Assembly: GCA_046297835.1 (NCBI GenBank)
Contig: JBKBHI010000001.1
Span: forward strand, 124,001-188,000
DNA length: 64,000 nt
Source: CAMAVH01 sp046297835
Lineage (GTDB): Bacteria; Pseudomonadota; Alphaproteobacteria; SMXQ01
Direction: 5' to 3'
The first letter of the stretch is position 1. Each line of letters opens with the position of its first letter. Position numbers and translations under genes: made by a program. Positions 1 through 8,922 of the stretch are shown in pieces. The notes beneath the pieces are model-generated. The model was not told the DNA's origin, made no database searches, and worked only from the letters and a program-made list of their open reading frames with translations.

Positions 1-57
1 TTCGCCGCAAATGGCGGGGCTCCCGATCTTTAGAACCGCGTCGCGTTTAAAAAGCCT

Positions 58-1809
58 ATGCGCATTCCAGGCATTCCGTTTCTGCGTTCGCGTCATCTGC
101 CGCGCTTCCTTGTGGTCAGCGGCGCGGCGCTGCTGACCGGCATCCTGGCGATCTTGGCGGTTGCGGTCGTCTGGCTGCGCGATCAGGCGCTCAGCGACAG
201 CGAGACCCGGCTCGCCCAGCTCAATCTCGCGCTCGCGGAACAGGTCGAGCGCAGCTTCGGCGCGATCGAGACGGTCCAGCGCACCATCGCCTCGGTCGCC
301 CAGCGCGGCGATCTGTTCGAGCCGGCGACGCGCGCGGGCATGCACACCTATCTCGCGAGCCAGACGGCGGGGCTGCCGCAGGTGCGCGCCTTCCTGGTGA
401 TGGACCGCGACGGCGACCTCGTCATCGATTCGACGAGCGCCGAGCCGCGCGCCTACAACGGCGCGGATCGCGAGAATTTCCAGGTCCTGAAATCCGGCGA
501 GCAAGGCGATCTGCATATCGGCGCGCCGCTGTTCGGGCGCCTGACGCAGCAATGGCTGTTCACCGTCTCGCGCCGCCTCGAAGGGCCGGACGGCGAATTC
601 TCCGGCATCGTCACAGGCAACGTCGATCTCGCCTATTTCGTCGAATTCTTCGGCGCGATGAAGCTGGGCGAGGATGGCACGATCTCGCTGTGGCGCAAGG
701 ACGGCGCGTATCTTCTGGGCAGCCCGCTCAACGAGCCGATGCTCGGACGCATCCTCGATCAGGGCCCCATCCATAAAGAGTTTTTGCCGCATGTGGCCGC
801 AGCGGTGCTGCGCGCGCCGAGCCCGATCGACGGCACGGACCGCATGATCTCGTTCCACGCGCTCAAGGATTATCAGGCCTTCGTCGTCGTCTCGCGCGGG
901 ATGGACGCCGTTCTCGCGCCCTGGGTGCGCCAGACGGCGGCGCTGGCGCTTTTCGCCGGCCTCTCGATCCTTGTCCTCGGGGGCTTCGGTTACGTTCTGC
1001 TGCGCATGGCCCAGGCGCAGGACCGGCTGCTGCTCGAAGCGCACGAGGCGCGCGCCGCCGCCGAACATTCGGCCAAGGTCGCCGAGGAGGCGAACCGCCT
1101 GAAATCGCGCTTCTTCGCCGGGGTGAGCCACGATCTGCGTACGCCGCTCAACGCCATCGCCGGCTTCTCCGACCTGCTGCTGTCGGGCCACGGCGGCGCG
1201 CTGTCGGACAAGACGCGCGAATATGTCGCCGACATCCGTCAATCCGGCCGGCATCTGCTGGAGCTGCTCAACGAGCTGCTCGACATGGCGAAGATCGAGG
1301 CTGGCCGCATGACGCTGGTCGAGGACCGCTTCGCGCTGCGCAGCCTGATCGCCGAATGCGTGCGGCTGTCCGCGCCGCTCGCCGCCAAAGCCGGCGTGCA
1401 GGTGAAGACCGCCGGCGAGACCGATTTCGGCTTGCGCGCCGACCAGACGCGGCTGCGTCAAATCCTGTTCAACCTGCTGTCGAACGCGATCAAGTTCACG
1501 CCCGAGGGCGGCCATGTGGAGATCGCCGCCTCGCGCGCCGCCGACGGCAGCTTGCGCGTCGCGGTGACGGACAACGGCATCGGCATGGACAAGGCCGGCA
1601 TCGCCGCCGCGCTCGAGCCGTTTGGCCAAGTGGACAACGGGTTCACGCGCCATAGCCAGGGTACCGGCCTCGGCCTGCCGATGGCCAAGGCGCTGATCGA
1701 GTTGCACGGCGGTTGGCTCGAGATCAAGAGCGCGCCGGGCAAGGGTAGCAGCTTCACGATGGTGCTACCCGCCGAGCGCGTGCTGACGCTCGCCGCGCGC
1801 GTCGCCTGA
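58..1809 (+). CDS. membrane sensor histidine kinase (extracytoplasmic sensor, HisKA, HATPase_c)
   Basis: A 583-residue sensor kinase. One membrane helix lies near residues 17-40 and a second near 294-316; the roughly 250 residues between them look like a PDC/Cache-type periplasmic sensor. A short coiled region follows, then a HisKA domain with the phosphorylated histidine at about His358 (motif SHDLRTPLNA), and an ATPase domain with an N box (NLLSNAIKF), a G1 box (DNGIGMD) and a G2 box (GTGLGLP). It would sense a periplasmic ligand and phosphorylate a response regulator. No receiver domain or regulator gene is adjacent, so it is an orphan kinase here. The ATG at 58 has only a weak ribosome site. 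The signal is unknown. Confidence 0.93.
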   Translation: MRIPGIPFLRSRHLPRFLVVSGAALLTGILAILAVAVVWLRDQALSDSETRLAQLNLALAEQVERSFGAIETVQRTIASVAQRGDLFEPATRAGMHTYLASQTAGLPQVRAFLVMDRDGDLVIDSTSAEPRAYNGADRENFQVLKSGEQGDLHIGAPLFGRLTQQWLFTVSRRLEGPDGEFSGIVTGNVDLAYFVEFFGAMKLGEDGTISLWRKDGAYLLGSPLNEPMLGRILDQGPIHKEFLPHVAAAVLRAPSPIDGTDRMISFHALKDYQAFVVVSRGMDAVLAPWVRQTAALALFAGLSILVLGGFGYVLLRMAQAQDRLLLEAHEARAAAEHSAKVAEEANRLKSRFFAGVSHDLRTPLNAIAGFSDLLLSGHGGALSDKTREYVADIRQSGRHLLELLNELLDMAKIEAGRMTLVEDRFALRSLIAECVRLSAPLAAKAGVQVKTAGETDFGLRADQTRLRQILFNLLSNAIKFTPEGGHVEIAASRAADGSLRVAVTDNGIGMDKAGIAAALEPFGQVDNGFTRHSQGTGLGLPMAKALIELHGGWLEIKSAPGKGSSFTMVLPAERVLTLAARVA

Positions 1810-1812
1810 AAC

Positions 1813-2664
1813 TCAGCCGCCGAAGGCCGCGGCGATCCAGTCGGCCGTGCGCGCGATGGATTTGTCGCGCGCCGCAGGATCCGCGCCGGAATGGACCTGG
1901 CGGTCGCCGCCGCCGGAATTGACCGTGCGGGCGTTGACCTTGCCGGTCGGATTGTCGAAGGCGTGGTGGGCCCCGGGATAGACGTCGACCTCGATCGGCC
2001 GATGGCCGCTGCGGCCCTGGGCCGCCTTCGCCATGGCGACGCAATTCTTCGCCGGGGTCCAATCGTCCTTCTCGCCGAGTTGCATCAGCAGCGGCACCTT
2101 GTTGACGTAGCGCGTCTTGTTCAACTCGATGCAGCCGGGATAGAAGGCGATGGCCGTGACGAAGCCGGGCTGCGTCCAGCCGACCTCCTTGATCATCTGC
2201 TCGGAGATCGCCGCCAGCGTCGTCATCGCGCCGTGCGACCAGCCCATGATCGCGATCTTCTCGCCGTTCACGAACGGCTGGCCGCGCAGCCAGGCGAGCG
2301 CGCCGTAAGCGTCGTAGGGCCGGTCCTTCTCGGCGGTGATCGGCCGCTTGCCGTTGGTGCAGATGCCGGCGTAACCGCGCGGATTGAAGCTGTCGAGCAG
2401 CAGCGCGGCGTAGCCTTTGGCGGCGAACAGCTCCATCCAGGCGCGCTCGCGCGACGCCAGCCGGCCGCGGCTGGTGATCGGGCCGGAGCAGCCGTGCAGC
2501 AGCAGCACCGTCGGCGCGGGCGCGTCGCCGGCGGGCCGCAGCAGATAGCCGGTCAGCGTCGCGCCGTCGCGGTGCAGGCTCGGAATCGCGACCTTCTCCG
2601 GTTCCGCCGCGCGGGCGGCGCCGGCGACCAGCAGGATCGCGAGGGCGGCAATGAGGATTCGCAT
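1813..2664 (-). CDS. secreted dienelactone hydrolase-family alpha/beta hydrolase
   Basis: 283 residues with a cleavable signal peptide (about residues 1-19, ending ARA-AEP), so it is probably periplasmic. The fold markers are the oxyanion segment LLLHGCSGP (about 55-62) and a nucleophile elbow GWSHGAM with Ser143 in place of the usual dienelactone hydrolase cysteine. A late His (PGAHHAF) completes the likely triad. The substrate is unknown; relatives hydrolyse esters or lactones. It converges on the histidine kinase gene with only 3 bp between stops, and it is divergent from gabD. Confidence 0.85.
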   Translation of the reverse strand: MRILIAALAILLVAGAARAAEPEKVAIPSLHRDGATLTGYLLRPAGDAPAPTVLLLHGCSGPITSRGRLASRERAWMELFAAKGYAALLLDSFNPRGYAGICTNGKRPITAEKDRPYDAYGALAWLRGQPFVNGEKIAIMGWSHGAMTTLAAISEQMIKEVGWTQPGFVTAIAFYPGCIELNKTRYVNKVPLLMQLGEKDDWTPAKNCVAMAKAAQGRSGHRPIEVDVYPGAHHAFDNPTGKVNARTVNSGGGDRQVHSGADPAARDKSIARTADWIAAAFGG

Positions 2665-2724
2665 GGCGCGAGATTAGCGGGTTTTCGATGAGCGGAAGGT
2701 AAACGTGCCATGAGGAAAACGGGA

Positions 2725-2753
2725 TTAACAGACCCCATGGCGGCCGGTATAGT
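2725..2753 (+). promoter_or_regulatory. sigma70-type promoter of gabD
   Basis: The -35 TTAACA at 2725-2730 is separated by 17 bp from the -10 TATAGT at 2748-2753. Transcription should begin near 2760, about 125 bp before the gabD start. This supports the internal ATG at 2884 over the much longer upstream open frame. Confidence 0.7.
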
Positions 2754-2883
2754 GGCGCGCAATCCAGCCCCCGCCGCGCCAAGCGACGCCGTTCCGGCCC
2801 GAACCGGCTCGGGAATCGGCCATGAAAACAAGGGCTTGGTTAGGCTCCGCCGCCCGGCGGGCGTCATCAGCGCAGAGGACATC

Positions 2884-4341
2884 ATGCAGATCAAAGACAA
2901 GCGCCTATTCCGCCAGCAGTGCTACGTCGACGGCGCTTGGGTCGATGCCGATTCGAAGGACAGCTTCAAGGTCAACAATCCCTTCGACAATTCCACCCTC
3001 GGCACCGTGCCGAAGTTCGGCCGCAACGAGACGCGCCGCGCCATCGACGCCGCCAACGCCGCCTATCCGGCGTGGCGCGCGATGACCGGCAAGGAACGCG
3101 CCGCGATCCTGCGCCGCTTCTACGAGCTGATGATCGAGAACGCCGACGATCTGGCGACGATCCTGACGCTGGAGCAGGGCAAGCCGCTCGCCGAGGCCAA
3201 GGGCGAGATCATGTATTCGGCGAGCTTCCTCGAATGGTTCGGCGAAGAGGCCAAGCGCGTCTACGGCGACATCATCCCGCAGAACGTCAAGGGCCGCCGC
3301 ATCGTCGTGGTGCGCGAGCCGATCGGCGTCATCGCCGCGATCACGCCGTGGAACTTCCCGTCGGCCATGATCACCCGCAAGATCGGCCCGGCGCTCGCCG
3401 TCGGCTGCACCGCCGTGGTGCGTCCGGCGTCGCAGACGCCTTACAGCGCCTTCGCTCTCGCCGAACTGGCCGAGCGCGCCGGCGTGCCGAAGGGCGTGCT
3501 CAACGTCATCACCGGCTCGGCGACCGAGATGGGCGCGGAGATGACCTCCAACCCGATCATCCGCAAGCTGTCCTTCACCGGCTCGACCGAAATCGGCAAG
3601 CTGCTGATGGAGCAGTGCGCCGGCACCGTGAAGAAGATGGGCCTGGAGCTCGGCGGCAACGCGCCGTTCATCGTGTTCGACGACGCCGATCTCGACGCCG
3701 CCGTGCAGGGCGCCATCGCCTCGAAGTACCGCAACGCCGGGCAGACTTGCGTCTGCGCCAACCGCCTCTTGGTGCAGGAAGGCGTCTACGAGGAATTCTC
3801 CAAGAAGCTGATCGAGGCCGTCTCCAAGCTGAAGATCGGCAACGGCCTGGACGCCGGCGTCACGCAGGGCCCGCTGATCGACGTTAAGGCGGTCGAGAAG
3901 GTCGAGGAGCATATCGCCGACGCGGTCGCCAAGGGCGCGACGGTGGCCTATGGCGGCAAGCGCCACGCGCTCGGCGGCTCGTTCTTCGAGCCGACCGTGC
4001 TGACCAACGTCAACACCAGCATGATGGTCACGCGCGAGGAGACGTTCGGCCCGCTCGCGCCGCTGTTCAAGTTCAAGACCGAGGAAGAGGCGATCAAGAT
4101 GGCGAACGACACCGAGTTCGGCCTCGCCTCCTACTTCTACTCGCGCGACATCGGCCGCATCTGGCGCGTCGCCGAGGGCCTGGAATACGGCATCGTCGGC
4201 ATCAACGAGGGCATCATCTCGACCGAAGTCGCGCCGTTCGGCGGCGTGAAGGAATCGGGTTTGGGGCGCGAAGGCTCGAAGTACGGCATCGACGACTTCA
4301 CCGAGGTCAAATACATGTGCATGGGCGGCATCGGCGCGTAA
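2884..4341 (+). CDS. gabD: NAD(P)-dependent succinate-semialdehyde dehydrogenase
   Basis: A 485-residue aldehyde dehydrogenase of the GabD type, which oxidises succinate semialdehyde to succinate in GABA breakdown. Visible motifs are the NAD-binding ITPWNFP, the catalytic glutamate in LELGGNAP (about Glu255) and the nucleophile in GQTCVCANR (about Cys289, close to Cys288 of E. coli GabD). The frame is open further upstream, but the ATG at 2884 follows a good promoter and starts at the family's usual N-terminus. A rho-independent terminator follows. No gabT transaminase is nearby. Other short-chain semialdehydes, such as glutarate semialdehyde, are possible substrates. Confidence 0.93.
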   Translation: MQIKDKRLFRQQCYVDGAWVDADSKDSFKVNNPFDNSTLGTVPKFGRNETRRAIDAANAAYPAWRAMTGKERAAILRRFYELMIENADDLATILTLEQGKPLAEAKGEIMYSASFLEWFGEEAKRVYGDIIPQNVKGRRIVVVREPIGVIAAITPWNFPSAMITRKIGPALAVGCTAVVRPASQTPYSAFALAELAERAGVPKGVLNVITGSATEMGAEMTSNPIIRKLSFTGSTEIGKLLMEQCAGTVKKMGLELGGNAPFIVFDDADLDAAVQGAIASKYRNAGQTCVCANRLLVQEGVYEEFSKKLIEAVSKLKIGNGLDAGVTQGPLIDVKAVEKVEEHIADAVAKGATVAYGGKRHALGGSFFEPTVLTNVNTSMMVTREETFGPLAPLFKFKTEEEAIKMANDTEFGLASYFYSRDIGRIWRVAEGLEYGIVGINEGIISTEVAPFGGVKESGLGREGSKYGIDDFTEVKYMCMGGIGA

Positions 4342-4366
4342 GCGTCGCCGCACCCGAGACGCATGG

Positions 4367-4400
4367 CGGGCGCTGTCGCGAGGCAGCGCCCGTTTTCTTT
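4367..4400 (+). terminator. rho-independent terminator of gabD
   Basis: A 9-bp GC-rich stem (4367-4375 with 4384-4392) and an 8-nt loop are followed by GTTTTCTTT. It overlaps the end of the convergent hydrolase gene by two bases. Confidence 0.8.
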
Positions 4401-5337
4401 AACCCGCCGTCTCCTCGATAAAGGCCAAGATCGCCTGGCCCAGCTCGTCGTCGGCGGTGTTGAGGACGGCGATGGTGGAGGTGTGGTTGTGGCCGCGCAT
4501 CCATAGGAAGGGCGGGGCCTTGCCCTTGGCGGCGGCGAGCTTGTGCGCCAGTTCGAAGCAATAGACGTCGATCAGCGGATTCTCGAACTCGCCGCAGGCG
4601 ATGAAGGTCGGCAGGCTGCCGGCGTCCACATGATTGACCGGCGAGCGCTCGTCGAGGACGGCCGGATCCGCGCCGTAATAGGCTTCGACGCGTTTGGCGT
4701 TGGGATTGTCGGGCCGGTTGTCGGCGCGGACGCGCCCGCTGAGCACGATCAGGCCCGCGAGGCCGTGGCCGCCCGCAGGCTGGGCGCGCTTGTCGTAGGC
4801 GTAGGTGCCGATATGCGCGCCGCCGGCCGAATGGCCCATCAAGAAGATTTTGTTCGCGTCGATGCCGAGTCGCGCGGCGTTGTCGCGGACCCAGGCGACG
4901 ACCGCGCCAATGTCGAGGCTCGCGCCCGGCCAGAGCGCCGCGTCGGCCAGCCGATAGCCCATGTTGACGCCGAGGATGCCGCGCCGCGCGAAGTAATAGA
5001 GCGCGTTGGCGTAAATCTCCGGCGTCTTGGTGCGGTGGCCCTCGGTGAAGGCGCCGCCATGGACGAAGATCACCGCCTGGCCGGTCGCGAGGCCGGGCGC
5101 GGGATGGTAGATGTCGAACGTCTGGCGCTCGTGCGCGCCGTAGGCGACGTCGCGCGTGACGGTGACGCCGTCGGTCGGCTGGTCCTTCAGCGCCTCGCTG
5201 AATTTCGCCGTCATCAATTGGATGTGGCCTTTGGTGTTGGCGCCCCAGATCGGGCCGATCTCGGCCATCAGCCGGCGCAGGCTGTCGGGGATCGGCGGCA
5301 TCTGGGAGTCGGACGGCACGGCGCGTTTCACGGGCAT
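4399..5337 (-). CDS. alpha/beta hydrolase, carboxylesterase/HSL-like
   Basis: 312 residues. The FVHGGAF segment (about 91-97) is the oxyanion-hole HGG of the hormone-sensitive-lipase/carboxylesterase group, and GHSAGG gives the nucleophile Ser170. The late GHNH contains the probable catalytic His. No signal peptide, so it is cytoplasmic. The ATG at 5337 is chosen because it has a GGAG ribosome site; an in-frame ATG at 5370 lacks one. The substrate is unknown; the family includes kynurenine formamidases and short-chain esterases. The next gene on the strand is a VOC protein, possibly co-transcribed. Confidence 0.85.
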   Translation of the reverse strand: MPVKRAVPSDSQMPPIPDSLRRLMAEIGPIWGANTKGHIQLMTAKFSEALKDQPTDGVTVTRDVAYGAHERQTFDIYHPAPGLATGQAVIFVHGGAFTEGHRTKTPEIYANALYYFARRGILGVNMGYRLADAALWPGASLDIGAVVAWVRDNAARLGIDANKIFLMGHSAGGAHIGTYAYDKRAQPAGGHGLAGLIVLSGRVRADNRPDNPNAKRVEAYYGADPAVLDERSPVNHVDAGSLPTFIACGEFENPLIDVYCFELAHKLAAAKGKAPPFLWMRGHNHTSTIAVLNTADDELGQAILAFIEETAG

Positions 5338-5414
5338 AGGTCGCTCCGGCTGCGGATCGTCGGACGGCATCCTAACCGGTCCCGCGCGTCGCGCGCGCGG
5401 GTTTTATCGCGCCG

Positions 5415-6278
5415 TCAGGGCAGGGCCCAGCCGAGGCTGTCGTTACCCGGCACGTAATCGCCGAGGGTCTGCGCCGGGTTGCGGTTGACCAGCTCGCGGC
5501 CGTAGCCGGCATGGAGCAGGCTGCGCACTTCATGTTCGAGCCGATACAGCGGCCGCCCGTCCGCTGGATCGACGATCTCGACGAAACGATATTGATGGGC
5601 GCTGTCTTCGGTCGAGATCAGCCCGCGGGCCTTCAGCTTTTCGTAAGGCCCGGCGAAATCGGCGACATAGACCTGCACATGATGGGCGTCGTAATCGGCG
5701 AGCGGCGCGGCGGTTTCGCGGAACAGCAGCCATTGCTCGCCGATGGCGACGCGGGCGGCTTTGCCGCCTTCGACCGTGTCGGCCGGCGCGCCCAGGATCT
5801 CGCGGTAGAAGCGGGCGATGCCGGCGGCGGTTCCGGCCGGCGCGTCGAATTCGACATAGGGCATCCCGAGCCGGACCCCGCCGAAGCGGCCGCGGTCCGG
5901 CGCGTGGCAGCGGATGCGGTTGCCCCAGGGCGAGACGACATCGACGGCATCGTCCTGGCGGGCGAAGGCGAAACGGGTGCCGGCGAGCGGCTCGGCGACG
6001 CGTTTCAACCGGTCCGCCAGTTCGCCGAGGTCCGGCACCACCAGGCCGGTGACGCCGCGCACCACCTGCGGCGCGCCGGTCGGCAGATGGAATTGCTGGC
6101 GGCCGACGTTGATCCACATGTTGGTGACGCCGACGCTGAGATAGGGATCGCGCGTCAGCCCGAGGCCCATGACGTAGAACAATGTCGCGGCGGTCTGGTC
6201 GGGCACCCGCGTGTTGAGGTGCTCGAACTTGACGATATTGCCGACGGTAGCGGCGGCGCGGTCGAAAGTGGCGTTCAT
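5415..6278 (-). CDS. VOC-superfamily (glyoxalase/dioxygenase-fold) protein
   Basis: 287 residues with two vicinal-oxygen-chelate modules: an N-terminal one around KFEHLNTRVPDQTAATLFYVMGLG and a second beginning near MPYVEFDAP and FYREILGAP. The general layout resembles extradiol dioxygenases or lactoylglutathione lyases, but I cannot assign metal ligands securely by eye. It is followed, after about 80 bp, by the alpha/beta hydrolase, and the pair could act on one aromatic or lactone substrate; that is inference. It diverges from the acetamidase-family gene. Confidence 0.8.
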   Translation of the reverse strand: MNATFDRAAATVGNIVKFEHLNTRVPDQTAATLFYVMGLGLTRDPYLSVGVTNMWINVGRQQFHLPTGAPQVVRGVTGLVVPDLGELADRLKRVAEPLAGTRFAFARQDDAVDVVSPWGNRIRCHAPDRGRFGGVRLGMPYVEFDAPAGTAAGIARFYREILGAPADTVEGGKAARVAIGEQWLLFRETAAPLADYDAHHVQVYVADFAGPYEKLKARGLISTEDSAHQYRFVEIVDPADGRPLYRLEHEVRSLLHAGYGRELVNRNPAQTLGDYVPGNDSLGWALP

Positions 6279-6402
6279 GGGCGGTTCCTGGGGCGGCTCT
6301 CCTGCAAGAGCGCCATCATAGGCTTTGCCGGCGCGCTTTCAAATTCGCGGCGGATGGCTATCCTCTCGCCACAGCCGGGAACCGGCGAGGGGAGGGAAGG
6401 CC

Positions 6403-7431
6403 ATGCTGCATATCCTCAAGGCGACGCCGGAGACGGTCCACTGGGGCTATTTTGACGCGGCGCGCGCGCCCGCGCTCCAGATCAAGAGCGGCGATTGCGT
6501 GCAGATCGAAGCCGTGACGCACCGCGCCGGCGACGCGCCTGACCTGATGTTCGACGCGGGCGTGAAGCGCCTCTACGAGGAAGTGCCCGAGGCCGACCGC
6601 AATCCCGGCGTGCATATCATGACCGGGCCGATTTTCGTCGCCGACGCCAAGCCCGGCGACATGCTCGAAGTGCATTATCTGGAAATGACGCCGCGCCTGG
6701 CCTACGGCTCGAACCTCGCGGCAAGTTGGGGCTATCTCTACAAAGAGATGGGCGAGCAAGAGCGCGTGACGATCTATCGCTTGGACGCGGCGAGCAACAC
6801 GGCGTCCGCCGCCTTCGCCTTCGATACGCCGCGCAAGATCGCCGTGCCCGGCGAGATTTTGCGTCCCGACGAATGCTGCCGCGAGCCGGCCCTGGCCGGC
6901 GTGCGCATTCCGGTGCGGCCGCATCTCGGCACCGCCGGCGTCGCGCCCGACGCCAAGGGCCGCGTCTCGACCGTGCCGCCCGGCGCGCACGGCGGCAACA
7001 TCGACAATTGGCGCATCGGCGCCGGCGCCACGATGTATTACCCGGTGCAATGCGATGGCGCGCTGTTCTCGGTCGGCGATCCGCATATCTCGCAGGGCGA
7101 CGGCGAATTGTCCGGCACCGCCATCGAGGCCTCGCTCGACGTGCTGCTGCAAATCCGCGTGCGCAAGGATTTCCGTTTTCCGTCGCCGCTCCTGGAGACG
7201 CCGACCGACTGGATCGTCCACGGCTTCGACGCCGACCTGAACGTCGCCATGCGCAACGCCTCGCTCGACATGCTCGGCCTGCTCACCGACCAGCGCGGCC
7301 TGACGCGCAATGACGCCTATTCGCTGATGAGCGTGGCGGCCGATTTCGCCGTGACGCAGGTGGTGGACGGCCGCCAAGGCATCCATTGCCGCATTCCGCG
7401 CGGCATCTTCCCGCCGCGCGAGGCGAAATGA
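6403..7431 (+). CDS. acetamidase/formamidase family protein
   Basis: 342 residues resembling the FmdA/AmdA family, which hydrolyses formamide or short aliphatic amides to ammonia and the acid. Family features are the HXXGDAPDL-like segment, the PGDMLEV turn, a glycine-rich PPGAHGGNIDNW and the GDPHISQGDGELSGTAIE block that carries metal- and substrate-binding residues. No signal peptide. The ATG at 6403 is preceded by a very strong purine-rich ribosome site (GGGGAGGGAAGG); an in-frame upstream start at 6325 has none. Exact amide substrate unknown. Confidence 0.87.
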   Translation: MLHILKATPETVHWGYFDAARAPALQIKSGDCVQIEAVTHRAGDAPDLMFDAGVKRLYEEVPEADRNPGVHIMTGPIFVADAKPGDMLEVHYLEMTPRLAYGSNLAASWGYLYKEMGEQERVTIYRLDAASNTASAAFAFDTPRKIAVPGEILRPDECCREPALAGVRIPVRPHLGTAGVAPDAKGRVSTVPPGAHGGNIDNWRIGAGATMYYPVQCDGALFSVGDPHISQGDGELSGTAIEASLDVLLQIRVRKDFRFPSPLLETPTDWIVHGFDADLNVAMRNASLDMLGLLTDQRGLTRNDAYSLMSVAADFAVTQVVDGRQGIHCRIPRGIFPPREAK

Positions 7432-7566
7432 CTTGGCGCGGCGATTGCGCGTCCAATCGACCGGTTTCGCCCGCGATTGTCCTGCTTCCTCGGGCAAAAA
7501 ACCGTTCCGCCCGCTGAGGGCGCGGGAGCGATTGCGGCCGGCTCGAACGCAGGATAGGCTCTATCT

Positions 7567-7953
7567 ATGACTTTCGTCCGAGGCATTCCCGGCTTCGCCT
7601 ATCTGGTCCGCGCGCTGATTTTGGCGCTCGGCTTGGGCTTCGCCGTGACCCTTCCGGCCGTTGGCGCGCCGCTCGCCGCGGCGTCGGGGGCGGGCCTGTG
7701 CGTCATCGGCGCGGGCGACTGCTTGGCGTCGCCGGCGCAGGAGCCGCGGGAGCATGACGACGGGCTGATCGCCATCGTCGCGGCCGCTATCGAATGCGTC
7801 GAGGCCGCCGCTGACGGCGAGGCCCTGACGTCGACCGCCATCTATCGCGTGCGCCCCTCCATCGCTCCTTCGCCCTTCGGCGAGGCGCGGGAGTTGCGCC
7901 ATGTGCGCGGCTCGGAAACGCTTCCCGATAAGACAGGTCCGCCGCGCGCGTGA
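7567..7953 (+). CDS. small exported protein, cassette 1 (paralogue of the gene at 8280)
   Basis: 128 residues, unrecognised family. A hydrophobic segment (about 14-36) looks like a signal peptide or membrane anchor. It is followed by a two-cysteine element (Cys45, Cys52), the motif PAQEPRE (about 56-62), a variable middle and a conserved C-terminal block (about 104-128) ending LPDKTGPPRA. The product at 8280-8645 has the same order of elements and about 20 of 25 identical residues in the last block. The two cysteines may form a disulfide outside the cytoplasm. The 47-residue membrane peptide gene follows 62 bp later. Function unknown. Confidence 0.6.
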   Translation: MTFVRGIPGFAYLVRALILALGLGFAVTLPAVGAPLAAASGAGLCVIGAGDCLASPAQEPREHDDGLIAIVAAAIECVEAAADGEALTSTAIYRVRPSIAPSPFGEARELRHVRGSETLPDKTGPPRA

Positions 7954-8015
7954 TGTCGCTTCAGCCGCCGGATGGCCGGCGGCTGCCGATCTCACGCACG
8001 TAAAGGACTTTCGTC

Positions 8016-8159
8016 ATGGATAGAAAAAGCGTCATCCGTTCGGTCGAGGAAATCCCGGCTTCGCGTCCGGGCCCGATCTCCATCGTCGCCCTCGTCATCA
8101 TGTTCGGCATCATCCTGGTGGTCGACAACTGGTCCCTGTTCAAGGGCATGGTGAACTGA
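8016..8159 (+). CDS. 47-residue single-pass membrane peptide, cassette 1
   Basis: A short gene with a clear ribosome site (AAAGGA, 8-9 nt before the ATG). The peptide has a charged N-terminus with the motif ASRPGP (about 15-20), then one hydrophobic helix (about 21-37, ISIVALVIMFGIILVV) and a short tail containing DNW. It matches the 49-residue peptide at 8718 in layout: Met-Asp start, ASRPG before the helix, GFGII or FGII inside it, and an NW after it. A terminator follows 22 bp later. Function unknown; small regulatory or assembly subunits of membrane complexes look like this. Confidence 0.6.
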   Translation: MDRKSVIRSVEEIPASRPGPISIVALVIMFGIILVVDNWSLFKGMVN

Positions 8160-8181
8160 GCCGGCAGCCTTCGCGCCTGCG

Positions 8182-8213
8182 AAAGGGCGGAGCCGAAAGG
8201 CTCCGCCCTTTTC
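8182..8213 (+). terminator. rho-independent terminator of cassette 1
   Basis: A 13-bp stem (8182-8194 with 8199-8211) closed by a GAAA tetraloop and followed by TTTTCTTTT. Nearly identical hairpins occur at 8894 and 9471. Confidence 0.85.
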
Positions 8214-8279
8214 TTTTGACCGCGTCTTTTGATCGCGCGCGGCGTTGCCGCCCGGCCCGCGCCGGGCTAGGCTGCCGCC

Positions 8280-8645
8280 GTGCTCGCCTTTCGCCACCGC
8301 CTCGGCTTCGGCAATCTCTCGCGCGCGCTGATCGTCGCCTTCGGTTTGGGCTTCGCTCTAGGCGCGCCAATCGATTCCGCCCAGCCGGCCCATTGCACGC
8401 TCGTTCACGATTGCGCCGTCGTCCCGGCCGAGGAGCCGCGCGAGCGCGCCAGCCTGTCGCTCGGCCTCGCCGGCACCGCCTTCGAAAAGCAGCAGCGCGC
8501 CGTCCCGGCGATCTTGCCGGCGGCGTCCGTCGCCGCGCCGCTGCCGTCCATCCCTGAGTCCGCCGCGTTCGGCGAGCGGCGCGAGCTGCGCCACGCGCGC
8601 GGCCGGGAGAACCTGCCAGACAAGACCGGCCCGCCGGCCGCGTGA
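8280..8645 (+). CDS. small exported protein, cassette 2 (paralogue of the gene at 7567)
   Basis: 121 residues starting at a GTG. It has an N-terminal hydrophobic segment sharing RALI and GLGFA with its neighbour (about 15-26), two cysteines (Cys39, Cys45), the motif PAEEPRE (about 49-55) and the conserved C-terminal block (about 97-121) ending LPDKTGPPAA. Both genes have TAGGCT shortly before their starts. The middle is poorly conserved, so the duplication is not recent or the middle evolves fast. The second membrane peptide gene follows after 72 bp. Function unknown. Confidence 0.58.
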   Translation: MLAFRHRLGFGNLSRALIVAFGLGFALGAPIDSAQPAHCTLVHDCAVVPAEEPRERASLSLGLAGTAFEKQQRAVPAILPAASVAAPLPSIPESAAFGERRELRHARGRENLPDKTGPPAA

Positions 8646-8717
8646 TCGACTCTCTCGACGAGCTGGGCGGCCGGAACGCGCCGCCCCCGATCACATATGT
8701 TTCGCAAGGATTTCCAC

Positions 8718-8867
8718 ATGGATAGCAACAGCAGCATCGCCAACCGCAAAACGCATGAAATCGATGCGTCGCGGCCCGGAATTCTCGCCATCATCGTCCT
8801 GATTATCGGCTTCGGCATCATCTTCACCGTGCCCAATTGGAAGACGGTCAGCGGCTGGTTCGCCTAA
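8718..8867 (+). CDS. 49-residue single-pass membrane peptide, cassette 2
   Basis: Short gene with a ribosome site (AAGGA, 7 nt before the ATG). The N-terminal 16 residues are polar, ASRPG (17-21) precedes a hydrophobic helix (about 22-38, ILAIIVLIIGFGIIFTV), and the tail begins PNWK. The polar-helix-tail plan and the ASRPG motif match the peptide at 8016. It is followed by a terminator at 8894. Function unknown. Confidence 0.6.
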   Translation: MDSNSSIANRKTHEIDASRPGILAIIVLIIGFGIIFTVPNWKTVSGWFA

Positions 8868-8893
8868 AGGCGCAGGCCGACATCCGTTCGGGG

Positions 8894-8922
8894 AAGGGCG
8901 GGGCCGCAGGGCTCCGCCCTTT
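8894..8922 (+). terminator. rho-independent terminator of cassette 2
   Basis: GC-rich stem of the same GGGCGG...CCGCCC type as at 8182 (8894-8905 with 8910-8921, one G-U pair), then TTTCGTTT. Confidence 0.8.
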
